The translations under genes were made by a program, and so were the position numbers. Below, piece by piece: positions 41,846 to 52,624 of a stretch of 64,000 nucleotides of DNA. The notes under the pieces are model-generated. The model worked only from the letters and a program-made list of their open reading frames with translations. It did no database searches and was not told the DNA's origin. Each line of letters starts with the position of its first letter. The stretch's first letter is position 1. The stretch comes from Longimycelium tulufanense (GTDB taxonomy: Bacteria > Actinomycetota > Actinomycetes > Mycobacteriales > Pseudonocardiaceae): the NCBI RefSeq assembly GCF_014645795.1, contig NZ_BMMK01000016.1, positions 30,928-94,927 on the forward strand, written 5' to 3'.

Positions 41846-43213
41846 TCAGGATTCCGCCGTGCCGCGGGAGACGGCCAGCATCTCCTCGCGGGGGACGACC
41901 TTGATCCGCTCCCTCCCGCGCTGCTGGCCGAGCGTGATCTCGTGCTGGTTCAGTCGGTTCCAGCCCTCGAGGGTGGTGAACTCGACGCCGCGGCGGGCGA
42001 GCAGCTCGCGGATCGCGGCCGGATCGGGTTCCGGCGCCGGCCGCAGTGCCGGGATATCCGCCAGCAGGCTCCCGATCGTCTCGAGAGCGTCACCCTTGGT
42101 ATGGCCGATCAGTCCGACAGGCCCTCGCTTGATCCATCCGGTGGCGTAGACGCCCGGAACCTGCTGGCCGTCGAGACCCAACACCCGTCCCGCATCGTGC
42201 GGCACGGTCCCGCTGTCGTGGTCGAACGGGAGATCCGCCAGGTGCGAGCTGAGGTAGCCGACGGCCCGGTACACCGCCTGCACGGGCCAGTCGTGGAACC
42301 GTCCGGTTCCTCGGACACCCCCGCTGCCATCCAGCTCCATGCGCTCGGTGCGCAGCCCGGTGACGCACTCCGCACCGAGGATTCCCGCCGGCCCGTGCAG
42401 GAAATGGAGGTGCAGCCGGCGCGGCCGGGTCCCGGGGTCCCGGATTGCCCAGTCCTGCAAGGTTTTCACGACGGTACGCACCTGGTTGCTGCCGTTGATC
42501 GCGTCCAGGCTGGCCTGGTCGAACTCGATGTCGGCGGGGTCGACCAACACCTCGACGTTCGGCGAGTGGTCCAGCTCTCGCAGCTCCAGCGGGGTGAACT
42601 TGGCCTGGGCCGGCCCGCGGCGGCCGAACACGTGCACGTCGGTGACCTGGCTCGCGGCCAGGCCGCGATAGACGTTGTCCGGGATCTCGGTGGTCAGCAG
42701 CTCGTCCGCCGTCCTGGCCAGCACGCGGGCGACGTCCAGGGCGACGTTGCCGGCACCGATCACCGCGACGCTGCGCGCGGTCAGCGGCCACTCCCGCGGC
42801 GCCTCGGGATGGCCGTCGTACCAGGAGACGAACTCCGCGGCGCCGAAGCTGCCCGGCAGGTCAACCCCGGGCACGGACAGCGACCGGTCCTTGTCCGCGC
42901 CGGTGGCGAAGATCGCGGCGTCGTAGTGCTGTCGCAGGTCGTCGAGCTTGAGGTCGGTGCCGTAGTCGACGTTGCCGAGCAGCCGGATTGCCGGACGCTC
43001 CAGAACCCGTTGCAGGGCTTGGACAATCTGTTTGATCCGCGGGTGGTCCGGGGCGACGCCGTACCGGATCAGGCCGTAGGGAGCGGGAAGGCGTTCGAGG
43101 ATGTCGACGCTGACCGGGGTGTCGGACCTGGCCAGGATGTCGGCGGCATAGATACCCGCCGGGCCCGCTCCGACGACCGCGACGCGCAGCGGGCGATCCA
43201 GGGTGGCTTGCAT
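41846..43213 (-). CDS. fprA: NADPH-ferredoxin reductase
   Basis: A 455-residue adrenodoxin-reductase-type flavoprotein. The FAD motif is VAVVGAGPAGIYAADIL near residue 10, the NADPH motif VAVIGAGNVALDVARVL in the middle, and the C-terminal TGWIKRGPVGLIGHTK is characteristic of FprA. It matches mycobacterial FprA in length (456). It passes electrons from NADPH to ferredoxins, for example for P450s such as the one at 4808-6043 or for iron-related enzymes. An IdeR-type box lies 162 bp upstream. Confidence 0.95.
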   Translation of the reverse strand: MQATLDRPLRVAVVGAGPAGIYAADILARSDTPVSVDILERLPAPYGLIRYGVAPDHPRIKQIVQALQRVLERPAIRLLGNVDYGTDLKLDDLRQHYDAAIFATGADKDRSLSVPGVDLPGSFGAAEFVSWYDGHPEAPREWPLTARSVAVIGAGNVALDVARVLARTADELLTTEIPDNVYRGLAASQVTDVHVFGRRGPAQAKFTPLELRELDHSPNVEVLVDPADIEFDQASLDAINGSNQVRTVVKTLQDWAIRDPGTRPRRLHLHFLHGPAGILGAECVTGLRTERMELDGSGGVRGTGRFHDWPVQAVYRAVGYLSSHLADLPFDHDSGTVPHDAGRVLGLDGQQVPGVYATGWIKRGPVGLIGHTKGDALETIGSLLADIPALRPAPEPDPAAIRELLARRGVEFTTLEGWNRLNQHEITLGQQRGRERIKVVPREEMLAVSRGTAES

Positions 43214-43374
43214 CAGGGTGTCGATCCTTTTCGTTCGGCGCTCGGTGCGGTGCGCGAGCCGGCAGCACACCCCAATCCCCGCGAAGGTCGACCGCACCCG
43301 CCGGGCGGCATCGGCCGCGAGTGCCTGGTCGGGCCCTCCTGGCCGCGTGCTGCCCAAGGTCGCCCATCCATGAC

Positions 43375-43393
43375 TGAGGTAAGGCTTACCTAA
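43375..43393. promoter_or_regulatory. IdeR/DtxR-type iron box upstream of fprA
   Basis: TGAGGTAAGGCTTACCTAA has the consensus form of TTAGGTTAGGCTAACCTAA and its core AGGTAAGGCTTACCT is nearly palindromic. It lies 162 bp before the fprA start, so iron-dependent repression of fprA is likely. Confidence 0.75.
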
Positions 43394-43547
43394 AAGGGTG
43401 CGCGGTGGCGAGGGTGATGTGCCACTGCTCACGCCGGACCCACCGGATCCGCCCGACCCGGCACGCAGCGAGAGCCCTCGCCGGATCGCCCACACCCCGT
43501 TGTGGTTCCCCGCGCTCAGCGTGCTGTGGCCGGGCCGCGAAAAACCG
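43386..43547 (-). pseudogene. Remnant of a thpR-like (RNA 2',3'-cyclic phosphodiesterase) gene 5' end
   Basis: The minus strand encodes a run from RFFAARPQ through VGRIRWVRREQWHITLATA before a stop. ThpR proteins start with M-RLF.AL.P and have, about 35 residues later, LRW...EQWHLTLAFLG, in which the final HxT is a catalytic motif. Spacing and wording match this N-terminal part only; the rest of the gene is absent and the open frame has no good start. It looks like a decayed fragment left next to the fprA promoter. Confidence 0.42.
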
Positions 43548-43875
43548 TTGGCGCGCAAGGAAGCGCGGATGCGAGGCTGATCGTATGGACGACATGGCGA
43601 TCGGACGCGGACTCCGACGGTCCCCTGTGATCGCATGACCAACCCCGACCGGCCGCGCCGGCCGCGTAGACCCGGCGGTCCGCGGCCGCTGATAGGTGCG
43701 GCGGCCGGGGACGGCCGGGCCGGTGAGGCCGGCGAGCGCACGGGGCACTCTCGGAGCGGACCATCGGGCGACTGGGGCGTGGGCACGGCCGGTTGGCGGT
43801 GACAACGCCGGACCCACGACGCCCAGGCGCGGCCCGCTGCCCTTGCGCGCCCCTCCCCGGAACCCGGCCGTCATG

Positions 43876-43915
43876 CCGGTCAGCCCCTGGTTGCGGTACA
43901 CCGGGGGCTGACCGG
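43876..43915. terminator. Hairpin downstream of the DUF2891 gene
   Basis: A perfect 12-bp stem (CCGGTCAGCCCC, 43876-43887, with 43904-43915) encloses 16 bases. It lies 95 bp past the DUF2891 stop. Confidence 0.65.
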
Positions 43916-44009
43916 TCCACCGTGCGGGAGCGTCGCGTTCAGACCCTGCCGGGCGGTCGAATGCCCGGCACGGCCGGTGCCGCCGCGCCGTGGCCCGGGT
44001 CGGGCGAAG

Positions 44010-45050
44010 TCACCGCGTCAAAGCACCGAGGTCGAGGTAGGCGGCGAAGGTTCCCAGCCAGTGTTCGGCCGCATACCCGTGGCCGAACACGAACTCCCGC
44101 CCGAAAACCGCGTGTCGCCGCGCCGCCTCCTTGGCCGGTCCGCGAAACCGGTGCCCCTCCGGCAACGCCGCCGCGACACCACGCCAGCACCACGCCCGCG
44201 ACAACGCCAGACCCGCGAGGTGGGAGCCGTAGGGGTCGCCTGCGTTGTCCACGGGCACCGGCTCCCGCAGCGTCGCCCACCGCGGGCCGTCCAGGTCCGG
44301 CAGGAACGCCTCCAGCCAGGCAGCGAAGGCCACCGGATCCAGCAACCGGCGCATGAGGTCGGCCTCGACGAGCGCTGGCGAGAGGAACTCGGCGGCATCG
44401 GGCTCGTAGCCGCCGTAGGCCACGTCCCCGCGATACCAGCGCAGTGCCGTTGCCGCACAGCAGTCCGCCATTTCGGCGTCCTCCGTCGCCCGCGCCGCAT
44501 CGAGCACCAGGCCGAGCGAGAACGCCGTGTTGATGTGTATCCCGGTCCGCGTCGGGAAGCGCTCGGTCGGCAGCCAGTCGAGCAGTCGTCCGCGCAGGAC
44601 CTCGGCCACCGGCCGCAACGCCGTCGACCAGCGCCGCGCCGGTGCGGCCCCGCCCTCGTCCCGCCACGACCGCAGCTCGGCGTCCAGCAACAGCAGCCAT
44701 GCCCAGCCGTAGGGCCGCTCCCAGTGCGCTCCCTGCGTCCCGTGGAAGAACTCGGCCTCCACGGCACACCCCTCCGGGGTGATCAGCTCGTCCAGCGTGC
44801 CGACCGCGCGATCCGCCCCGGCCACGTCGGGCCGTACCCGCAGCAGGCGCACGATCAGCCACGTCTGGTGCACGCAGGAATGCCAGTCGAAGGATCCCGC
44901 GAACACCGGGTGCAGCACCCGTTGCGGCACCAGGTCCGCGGCGGAGGCGACGAGGTGCGTCCAGTGCACCGGGTAGTCGCGGCGCACGTTGGTGGTGGCC
45001 AGGGCGAGCAGCCGCGGCGCCGCCGCGAGGGTCTGGTCCGAACGAGACAT
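44010..45050 (-). CDS. DUF2891 family protein
   Basis: A 346-residue protein with the DUF2891 landmarks: RDYPVHWTHLV, HPVFAGSFDWHSCVHQTWLI near residue 50, EAEFFHGTQGAHWERPYGWAW, NTAFSLGLVLDAA and SHLAGLALSRAWCW. The alpha-helical, histidine- and tryptophan-rich pattern is like alpha/alpha-barrel sugar-processing folds, but no function is established. It is divergent from aroG. It seems to be an insertion relative to the mycobacterial order. Confidence 0.88.
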   Translation of the reverse strand: MSRSDQTLAAAPRLLALATTNVRRDYPVHWTHLVASAADLVPQRVLHPVFAGSFDWHSCVHQTWLIVRLLRVRPDVAGADRAVGTLDELITPEGCAVEAEFFHGTQGAHWERPYGWAWLLLLDAELRSWRDEGGAAPARRWSTALRPVAEVLRGRLLDWLPTERFPTRTGIHINTAFSLGLVLDAARATEDAEMADCCAATALRWYRGDVAYGGYEPDAAEFLSPALVEADLMRRLLDPVAFAAWLEAFLPDLDGPRWATLREPVPVDNAGDPYGSHLAGLALSRAWCWRGVAAALPEGHRFRGPAKEAARRHAVFGREFVFGHGYAAEHWLGTFAAYLDLGALTR

Positions 45051-45052
45051 GA

Positions 45053-46564
<1,512 letters not shown>

Positions 46565-46580
46565 ACGGGAACGAGCCACC

Positions 46581-46614
46581 ACGGGGCTGGCGAACACCGG
46601 TTCGCCAGCCCCGT
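46581..46614 (+). terminator. Hairpin terminator after aroG
   Basis: A perfect 15-bp stem (ACGGGGCTGGCGAAC, 46581-46595, with 46600-46614) has a 4-nt loop. It begins 17 bp after the aroG stop and is followed by CGTCGTTG. Confidence 0.93.
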
Positions 46615-46767
46615 CGTCGTTGACGTTCGTGGCGTCGTGGCGTCGCGGTGGGGGCCTCCCAAGTCGGATTCGGCCAACCGCGCGGCACGGCCATCCCGGC
46701 GTCCGAAGCAGAACGCCGGTGGCCGGACCTCACCAGCCCGGTGCCGGTGACACGTGCTGGGCGCGCA

Positions 46768-48933
46768 TCAGGGGAACACGTCCAGCTCGATCTCGGTACC
46801 CGGCTTGACCTTGCTGCCCGGTCGCTCCGACTGGTTGATGACCACGCTGTTCCTGCCCGGCCGGAAGCCCTTGGCATCGACCTTCAAACCGAGGTCCTCG
46901 AGCGCCTTCTGGGCGTCCTTGAGCTGGGAGCCGGTCACGTTGGGCACGGTCACCGCGTTGGAGACCACGACCCCGACCCGCTTGTTCTGGTCACCCTCCA
47001 CGAGCTCGCCCGGTCCCGGCTTGGTGGTGACCACCTTGCCGGCCTCGACGTCCTCGGAGAAGTCGGTGCCGGCGTCGAACGGCTCGAAGCCGGCCCGCCG
47101 CAGGACCTGGAACGCCTGGTCGCGGTCCTGACCGCGCACGTCCGGCACCGGCTTGGGCTTCGCTCCCTTGCTCAGCACCACGGTCACCGCGGTCCCCGCC
47201 GGCAGCGGGGTGCCCGGCCGCGGATCCAGCCGCACCACCCGGCCGGTCGGCACGGTGTCGCTGAACTCGTTGGCGTTCTGGTCGATCCGCGGCTGCAGCA
47301 GGGCCTCCCGGATGGCCTGCTCGGCGTCGCTCTGCGCGGTGCCGCTGGCCACCTCCGGCACCCGGGGCCGCCCCTTGGACACCACGAGCGTGACCTCACT
47401 GCCGCGCAGCGTCTCCGCACCGATGGCCGGGTCGGTGCGGATCACCCGCCCCTGGTCGATCTGGTCGTGGTTCTCCTGGCGGATCTGGGGCACCAGGTCG
47501 GCCTCGCGCAGCGCCCGCTCCGCGGAGGCCTGCTCCAGGCCGGTCACCTTCGGCACCGAGGTCCAGCGGCCGCTGCCGGTCCACCACGCCACCGCGCCGA
47601 CGACCGCGGCGAGTACCAGCACCGCGATGATCGCGAGGGTGAAGCCGCGTCGGCTGGGCTTGGGCGCCGGCTTGCGTGGCGGCCGGCGCTGCCCAGTGGG
47701 TCGCCGCGTCGCGGCCGCCGGCGTCCGGGCCAGCGCCCGGGTGCCCTGCGGGCCGACCGGCGCCGCCCGCGGCGCGGGCGGCATCGGTTGGACCGCGGTC
47801 GGGTCACCGGCCCCCGCGATCGGGCTGAGCCGTACGGTGCGGTCCTCGTCGACCACCGGGTCGACCACGGGCGGGATTCGCTCGGTCGGCGGGTCGTCCG
47901 CGGCCGGGATACCGGTGGAAGACGACGACGTGAACTCCGCGGCCCCACCTGCCGACCCCGTGTCCTCCGGCGCCCCGGGGGACAGCGCGGAGGCACCCGG
48001 CCCGGACCCGTTCGGGGGGATCGAGAACGCGTTCGGCTCGTGGGTGGGCGTCGGAGTCGGTACGGAAACGCGCTGGATCCCCAGCACGGTCCGGACCCGT
48101 TGCAGCTCGAGCAGGAACGCCGCGGCGTCGGGCGGCCGGACCGTCGCGTCCCGGCGGGTCGCCCGCACGACCAGGTCGTCCAGCTCGGCCGGGATCCCGG
48201 CCACCGTCGTGCCGGGGGCCGGGACGTCGTCGTTCACGTGCCGGTAGGCCACCGACAGTGCGTGGTCGCCGGTGTAGGGCGGCGAGCCGACGAGCATCTC
48301 GTAGAGCACGACGCCCGCGGTGTAGACGTCGCTGCGCGCGTCGGCCGCGCCGGTCGTCACCTGCTCGGGTGCCAGGTAGGCGACAGTGCCCAAAATCACA
48401 CTGGCGCTGGTGGTGCCGGCCTCGGCCACCGCTCGGACCAGGCCGAAGTCAGCCACCTTCAGCACGCCGCCCGGCCCGATCAACACGTTCTCCGGTTTGA
48501 TGTCCCGGTGCACCAGCCCGGCGTTGTGCGCGGCGGCCAGCGCGGACAGCACCGGCTCCAGCACGCTCAGCGCCACCGGCACGGGCAGCGCGCCCTGCTC
48601 GCGCAGCAGGTCCCGCAGGGTCCCGCCCTCGACCAGCTCCATCACGATGAACACGTGGTCGCCGTCCGGGCGGCGGTCCACGCCCTGGTCGTGCACGGCC
48701 ACGATGCCCGGGTGGTGCAGTCCCGCCGCCGCCCTGGCCTCCCGCTCGAACCGGTCGGTGAAGTTCCGGTCGCCGGAGAAGCGCGGGTCCATCACCTTGA
48801 TCGCGACCGCCCGGTCCAGCCGGGTGTCGACCCCGCGGTACACGGCGGACATCCCACCCCGGGCGAGCAGCGCCTCGACCCGGTACCGATGCTCCAGCAC
48901 GGTACCGATCAGCTCTACACCCCGGCGGTCCAC
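46768..48933 (-). CDS. pknL: Ser/Thr protein kinase with four PASTA domains
   Basis: A 721-residue membrane kinase. The N-terminal kinase domain (about 10-275) has LARGGMSAVYRG, ATP lysine Lys46, HRDIKPENVLI with Asp144, the DFG Asp162 and an activation loop AEAGTTSASVILGTVAY. A Pro/Thr-rich linker leads to one transmembrane helix (about 432-452) and four extracytoplasmic PASTA repeats starting at SVPKVTGL, RVPEVASG, PVPDVRGQ and TVPNVTGS. PASTA domains sense peptidoglycan fragments or lipid II. The divergent neighbour is its Rv2175c-type substrate. M. tuberculosis PknL lacks PASTA; the corynebacterial form has them. Confidence 0.94.
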   Translation of the reverse strand: MDRRGVELIGTVLEHRYRVEALLARGGMSAVYRGVDTRLDRAVAIKVMDPRFSGDRNFTDRFEREARAAAGLHHPGIVAVHDQGVDRRPDGDHVFIVMELVEGGTLRDLLREQGALPVPVALSVLEPVLSALAAAHNAGLVHRDIKPENVLIGPGGVLKVADFGLVRAVAEAGTTSASVILGTVAYLAPEQVTTGAADARSDVYTAGVVLYEMLVGSPPYTGDHALSVAYRHVNDDVPAPGTTVAGIPAELDDLVVRATRRDATVRPPDAAAFLLELQRVRTVLGIQRVSVPTPTPTHEPNAFSIPPNGSGPGASALSPGAPEDTGSAGGAAEFTSSSSTGIPAADDPPTERIPPVVDPVVDEDRTVRLSPIAGAGDPTAVQPMPPAPRAAPVGPQGTRALARTPAAATRRPTGQRRPPRKPAPKPSRRGFTLAIIAVLVLAAVVGAVAWWTGSGRWTSVPKVTGLEQASAERALREADLVPQIRQENHDQIDQGRVIRTDPAIGAETLRGSEVTLVVSKGRPRVPEVASGTAQSDAEQAIREALLQPRIDQNANEFSDTVPTGRVVRLDPRPGTPLPAGTAVTVVLSKGAKPKPVPDVRGQDRDQAFQVLRRAGFEPFDAGTDFSEDVEAGKVVTTKPGPGELVEGDQNKRVGVVVSNAVTVPNVTGSQLKDAQKALEDLGLKVDAKGFRPGRNSVVINQSERPGSKVKPGTEIELDVFP

Positions 48934-49000
48934 AACCCTGGATCGTACGGAGGTGCATGACCCGGTCGGTGCACGGCGTCCCGCTCTGCGTTGTGGCATC

Positions 49001-49375
49001 GTGACGCCCGTGAGTGCAATCCCTGTCGCCCCGGACGTGCTCGACCCCGAGGTGGCCGTGCTCCCGTTGCCGGATGTGGCCGAACTCCTCGGCCTACCCG
49101 TCACCCGGGTGCACCAGTTGATCCGCGACGGCCAGCTGCTGGCCTTCCGCCGCGACAACGTGCTCGTCGTGCCCGCCGACTTCCTCACCGAGGACGGCGT
49201 GGTCAAGGGGCTGCCCGGCACGATCACGTTGCTGCGGGACGCCGGCTACCACCCGGACGAGATCCTGCGCTGGCTGTTCACCGAGGACGACACCCTCCCG
49301 GGGACACCGATCCAGGCGCTGCGGTCCAACCGGGGCCGCGAGGTCAAGCGCCGCGCCCAGGCCATGGGCTTCTGA
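49001..49375 (+). CDS. Rv2175c-family DNA-binding protein, substrate of PknL
   Basis: A protein of 121-124 residues, starting at the GTG at 49001 or 49010. It contains a winged-helix/excisionase-like DNA-binding fold (VAELLGLPVTRVHQLIRDGQ and LLAFRRDNVLVVPADFL) and a conserved C-terminal part (LPGTITLLRDAGYHPDEILRW and KRRAQAMGF). In M. tuberculosis Rv2175c is phosphorylated by PknL near its N-terminus, which lowers DNA binding. The threonine at residue 2 and the serine at residue 5 are candidates here if the first GTG is used. It diverges from pknL with 67 bp between starts. Confidence 0.92.
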   Translation: MTPVSAIPVAPDVLDPEVAVLPLPDVAELLGLPVTRVHQLIRDGQLLAFRRDNVLVVPADFLTEDGVVKGLPGTITLLRDAGYHPDEILRWLFTEDDTLPGTPIQALRSNRGREVKRRAQAMGF

Positions 49376-49389
49376 CACCCGTTTCCCCG

Positions 49390-49426
49390 CCCGCGTGACA
49401 CGTCCTTCAGCGGCGTGTCACGCGGG
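49390..49426. terminator. Bidirectional hairpin whose loop includes the crtB stop codon
   Basis: CCCGCGTGACACG (49390-49402) pairs perfectly with CGTGTCACGCGGG (49414-49426) around an 11-nt loop. The crtB stop codon (49407-49409) lies in the loop and one arm is inside the crtB coding end. It should serve both convergent genes. Confidence 0.85.
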
Positions 49427-50354
49427 CCAGCACCGCGCGCCCGTACGCGGGCAGCGCGACCGCCAACCGCCGTCGGATCGGCACCGCCACCCGCCGGCCG
49501 AGCACGTCGTAGTCCGCGGCGGCGATCTCGTCGAGGATCCCGCCGTAGAGGGTCAGGGCGGTGCGCACGCACGGCCGCGACTCCGGGGCCAGCATCGGTA
49601 TCCCGGCCGCCGCCCGCCGGTACACCGCGCGCGTCCGCGCCACCGCGTAGGCGAGCAGCCGCCGCACCCGGGGCTCCACCCGACCGGCGCGGCGGCAGTG
49701 CAGCAGCAGCTCGCGGTCCACCCCGAACGCGGCCAGCTCCGCCGTCGGCAGGTAGATCCGGCCCCGGTCCAGGTCCTCACCGACGTCGCGCAGGAAGTTC
49801 GTCAGCTGGAACGCGGTGCCCAGGGCGGCCGCGTGCGGCTCGGCCTCGGCCCGGGAGGTCACCGTGCCGAACACCGGGAGCAGCTGCAGCCCGATGACGT
49901 CGGCCGACCCGTGCATGTACTCGGCCAGCTCGCCCCAGGTCGCGTACTCGGTGCGGGTCAGATCCATCCGCATCGAGTGCAGGAAGTCGGAGTACAGCTC
50001 GGGGTCGATGGAGTAGCGGCGGGTGGTGTCCACCAGCGCGGCGAGCACCGGGTGTGTGCTGCCACCGCTGGCCAGCCCCTCCTTGAGCTGTGTCGCCAGC
50101 CCGTCCAGCGCGGCCTGTCGGTCCGCCGGGCACCGGCCGTCGCCCAGGTCGTCGACGATTTCGTCCGCCCACCGGGCGAAGCCGTACAGCGCGTGCACCG
50201 CCGGCCGCCGTGCGGGCGTCAGCAGGCGGGTGGCCAGGAAGAACGTGCGGCCGTGCCGGGCATTCAGCTCGCGGCAGCGGGCGTAGGCCGCCCGGATCCG
50301 CGGGTCGGTGACACCGGCCGCGTCCAGCTCCAGGCGGCTCACCGTGCCGATCAC
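49407..50354 (-). CDS. crtB: Phytoene synthase
   Basis: A 315-residue head-to-head prenyl synthase that joins two geranylgeranyl diphosphates. It has both Asp-rich motifs, [10 protein letters not shown] near residue 80 and [15 protein letters not shown] near 200, and the conserved [13 protein letters not shown] segment [12 protein letters not shown]. The GTG start overlaps the mptA stop (GTGA). Squalene synthase-like function is less likely, given that crtI and idsA lie 5-8 kb away. The stop is inside a bidirectional terminator loop. Confidence 0.92.
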   Translation of the reverse strand: MIGTVSRLELDAAGVTDPRIRAAYARCRELNARHGRTFFLATRLLTPARRPAVHALYGFARWADEIVDDLGDGRCPADRQAALDGLATQLKEGLASGGSTHPVLAALVDTTRRYSIDPELYSDFLHSMRMDLTRTEYATWGELAEYMHGSADVIGLQLLPVFGTVTSRAEAEPHAAALGTAFQLTNFLRDVGEDLDRGRIYLPTAELAAFGVDRELLLHCRRAGRVEPRVRRLLAYAVARTRAVYRRAAAGIPMLAPESRPCVRTALTLYGGILDEIAAADYDVLGRRVAVPIRRRLAVALPAYGRAVLARVTRR

Positions 50355-51985
50355 GGTGCCGACCTGCTCCGGGTCGCCCACCCGTCGGAGAGCCGCAGCG
50401 GGTCGGGCCGGACCAGCGAGACCGCCGCGAGCCCGGCGCACACGGTCGCCCCGGCCAGGTAGCCCCACGAGTTCAGCGCGGTGTCCCCGCTCGGGAACGT
50501 CACCAGTAGCAGCCACACCGAGGCGGCCACCGCCGGCACGAGCGCGGGCAGCCGCCACGCCAGGCCGGCGGCCAGCACCAGCGGCCAGCTGAAGTACCAG
50601 GGCAGCGTCGCCGGGGCCAGGGTGGCCACGGCGAGCAGCACCAGGGCGCACCGGCGCACCGCCCCCGGCCCCCCGTCCCGGGACCGCCACCACTGCCGCA
50701 CCGCGACCACCGCGAGCAGCAGCGAGCCGAGCAGCCGGCCGACCGTGACGAACGGCCCGTTGGATACGTCGAAGACCAGGCTGACCAGCCAGTGGATGAG
50801 CATGCCCGCCCCGGTGGGCAGCGACAGCCAGTTGACGATCGTGGAGGACGTCTGCAGGCCGGCCACCCAGCCCAGGTCGACCCCGGCGACCACGGTGGTC
50901 ATGGCGAACACGCCGACGAACACGGCCACCCCGGCGGCGCCGGCCCGAAGGAACCGGCGGCCCGGGGAACCGGACAGCCGGGCCGCCCACACCCACACCA
51001 GGAACGGCAGCGCCACCGCGGCCGTGGCCTTGACCGCGGCGGCCAGGGTGACCACCGCGAACCCGGCCGCGTGCCGGCGCTCGAGCGCCAGCAGCACCCC
51101 GGCGGCCATCAGGCCGACCATCAGCAGGTCGTTGTGCGCGCCGCCGACCAGGTGCACCAGGATCAGCGGGTTCGCCACGGCCAGCCACAGCGCGGTGGAG
51201 GCGCGCCCGCCCAGGTGGCGGGCCAGCCCCGGCACCGCCCAGCACGCCAACCCCAGGCCGACGAGCATCACCAGCCGCATCGCGATCACCCCGGTGACCG
51301 GGTTCTCCCCGGTCACCGCGACCACTCCCTTGGCGGCCAGCACGAACAACGGTCCGTAGGGGGCGACGGTGTTCTGCCACACCCAACTGACGTTGTCGGT
51401 GAGGGTGCCGGGCAGCGCGGCCGGTCCGACCTGGTAGGGGTCCAGGCCGTTCAACGCGAGGTTGCCCTGGGCCAGGTAGCTGTAGACATCGCGGCTGAAC
51501 AGCGGGGGAGCCAACACCAGGGGCGCGACCCACGCGCCGATGACGGCCAGCACGCCGCGGGCGCCGACCTGCCGCGCGTGCACCTCCCGGCCCAGCCGCA
51601 CCCACGCCCACACCGCCAGTGCCAGCCCGATGTAGAGCACCGCCGTCGCCAGGTCCCGGCCGTGGCCGAACCGGACCCAGGTGAGCGCGGTGTCGGCGAT
51701 CAGCGGGTCGCGGACGAGCGTGCCGCCCGCACCGACCCCGCCCAGGGCGAGCAGGGCGTAGCCGAGCAGGCCGAGGACCAGCGTGCGTATCGGCACCGTC
51801 GAGCCGGCATCGGTCCCGGTGGGGGGCACCGATCGGGCTGCACCGTTTCTCGTCGCTACCGGTTCGCCCCGACCGTGCTCGGATGTCCGGAGCGCGGACT
51901 CCGGGCTCGGGGTGTTCCGGGTAGACGCGTTGGGCACCGGGTCACGGTCGGTGCCAGGGTGAGGCAGGGACGGGATCGCGGGCAT
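50351..51985 (-). CDS. mptA: Alpha-(1->6)-mannopyranosyltransferase of lipomannan synthesis
   Basis: A protein of about 544 residues (548 if the ATG at 51997 is used). After a disordered N-terminal 65 residues there are about 13 transmembrane helices typical of GT-C enzymes. The first loop has the catalytic Asp in [19 protein letters not shown], followed by GLDPYQVGP and [16 protein letters not shown]. It elongates the mannan backbone of lipomannan from polyprenyl-phosphomannose. It corresponds to Rv2174. Its stop overlaps crtB, which ties a glycolipid and a carotenoid gene into one transcript. Confidence 0.92.
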   Translation of the reverse strand: MPAIPSLPHPGTDRDPVPNASTRNTPSPESALRTSEHGRGEPVATRNGAARSVPPTGTDAGSTVPIRTLVLGLLGYALLALGGVGAGGTLVRDPLIADTALTWVRFGHGRDLATAVLYIGLALAVWAWVRLGREVHARQVGARGVLAVIGAWVAPLVLAPPLFSRDVYSYLAQGNLALNGLDPYQVGPAALPGTLTDNVSWVWQNTVAPYGPLFVLAAKGVVAVTGENPVTGVIAMRLVMLVGLGLACWAVPGLARHLGGRASTALWLAVANPLILVHLVGGAHNDLLMVGLMAAGVLLALERRHAAGFAVVTLAAAVKATAAVALPFLVWVWAARLSGSPGRRFLRAGAAGVAVFVGVFAMTTVVAGVDLGWVAGLQTSSTIVNWLSLPTGAGMLIHWLVSLVFDVSNGPFVTVGRLLGSLLLAVVAVRQWWRSRDGGPGAVRRCALVLLAVATLAPATLPWYFSWPLVLAAGLAWRLPALVPAVAASVWLLLVTFPSGDTALNSWGYLAGATVCAGLAAVSLVRPDPLRLSDGWATRSRSAP

Positions 51986-52102
51986 CGCGTCGAACATGCT
52001 CCCACAGGCGTCGGAACACCCGGCACGCAAGTGCCGGGTGCGCGGGCGTTTGTCACGCGGACGGCAGGCGGACAGCAAGCGGTGCACGCGGATAGTAGAG
52101 GC

Positions 52103-52143
52103 GACGGCGCCCTCCCACCGGGGCAGGCCGGGAGAGCGCCGTC
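52103..52143 (-). terminator. Hairpin terminator after the CBS-domain gene
   Basis: GACGGCGCCCTCCC (52103-52116) pairs with GGGAGAGCGCCGTC (52130-52143) with one A-C mismatch, 40 bp after the CBS gene stop on the minus strand. Confidence 0.8.
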
Positions 52144-52183
52144 GATCGGTTGGCTTGTCGCTGGGCTGGCTTCGGTCGACCGG

Positions 52184-52624
52184 TCAGTGCGGAGTGAACA
52201 CCCTGCCCACGAACTCGGCGATCTGCTCGTCGGAGAGGTTCCTGGCGAGGTCCGCCTCGCTGATGATGCCGACCAGCCGCTTGCCGGCCTTGGTGTCGAT
52301 CACCGGCAGCCGCTTGATCTGGTGCTCCTCCATCAGGGCGAGCACCTCGCGCACGTCGGCGTCGGCATCGACCCACCGTGGCGTCCCCTGGGCGAGGTCG
52401 GCGGCCCTGACCTTGGACGGGTCACGTCCTTCGGCGACACACCGCACCACGATGTCACGGTCGGTGATCATGCCCGCCAGCCGGTCGTTGTCACAGATCG
52501 GCAGCGCGCCGACGTCCAGCTTGCGCATCTGTTGCGCGGCGCGGTCCAGCGTCTCGTGCGCGGGAATGCACTGGGCGTTCCGGTGCATGATGTCGCGGGC
52601 TTTGAGGCTCTGGCGTGTTGTCAC
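52184..52624 (-). CDS. Two-CBS-domain protein
   Basis: A 146-residue protein made of a CBS pair (Bateman module): ARDIMHRNAQCIPAHETLDRA, GALPICDNDRLAGMITDRDIV, then VDADADVREVLALMEEHQIK and VGIISEADLARNLSD. It resembles hypoxic-response-type CBS proteins of actinobacteria that bind adenosine ligands. The GTG start has GAGGAGG six bases upstream. It is monocistronic and terminated by a hairpin. No partner enzyme is adjacent. Confidence 0.9.
   Translation of the reverse strand: MTTRQSLKARDIMHRNAQCIPAHETLDRAAQQMRKLDVGALPICDNDRLAGMITDRDIVVRCVAEGRDPSKVRAADLAQGTPRWVDADADVREVLALMEEHQIKRLPVIDTKAGKRLVGIISEADLARNLSDEQIAEFVGRVFTPH

Larger units (their letters stand above)
43214..44009. other. 796-bp region with iron box and gene remnant
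   Basis: No intact gene is recognised. It contains the IdeR-type box at 43375-43393, a broken thpR-like fragment at 43386-43547, and a hairpin at 43876-43915. The remaining 320 bp on the right have no features I can name. Confidence 0.55.

Noticed and set aside
43398..43580. 60-codon plus-strand frame just after the iron box
   Set aside because: Proline-rich, no ribosome site and no similarity I recognise; the opposite strand shows the thpR-like pattern instead.
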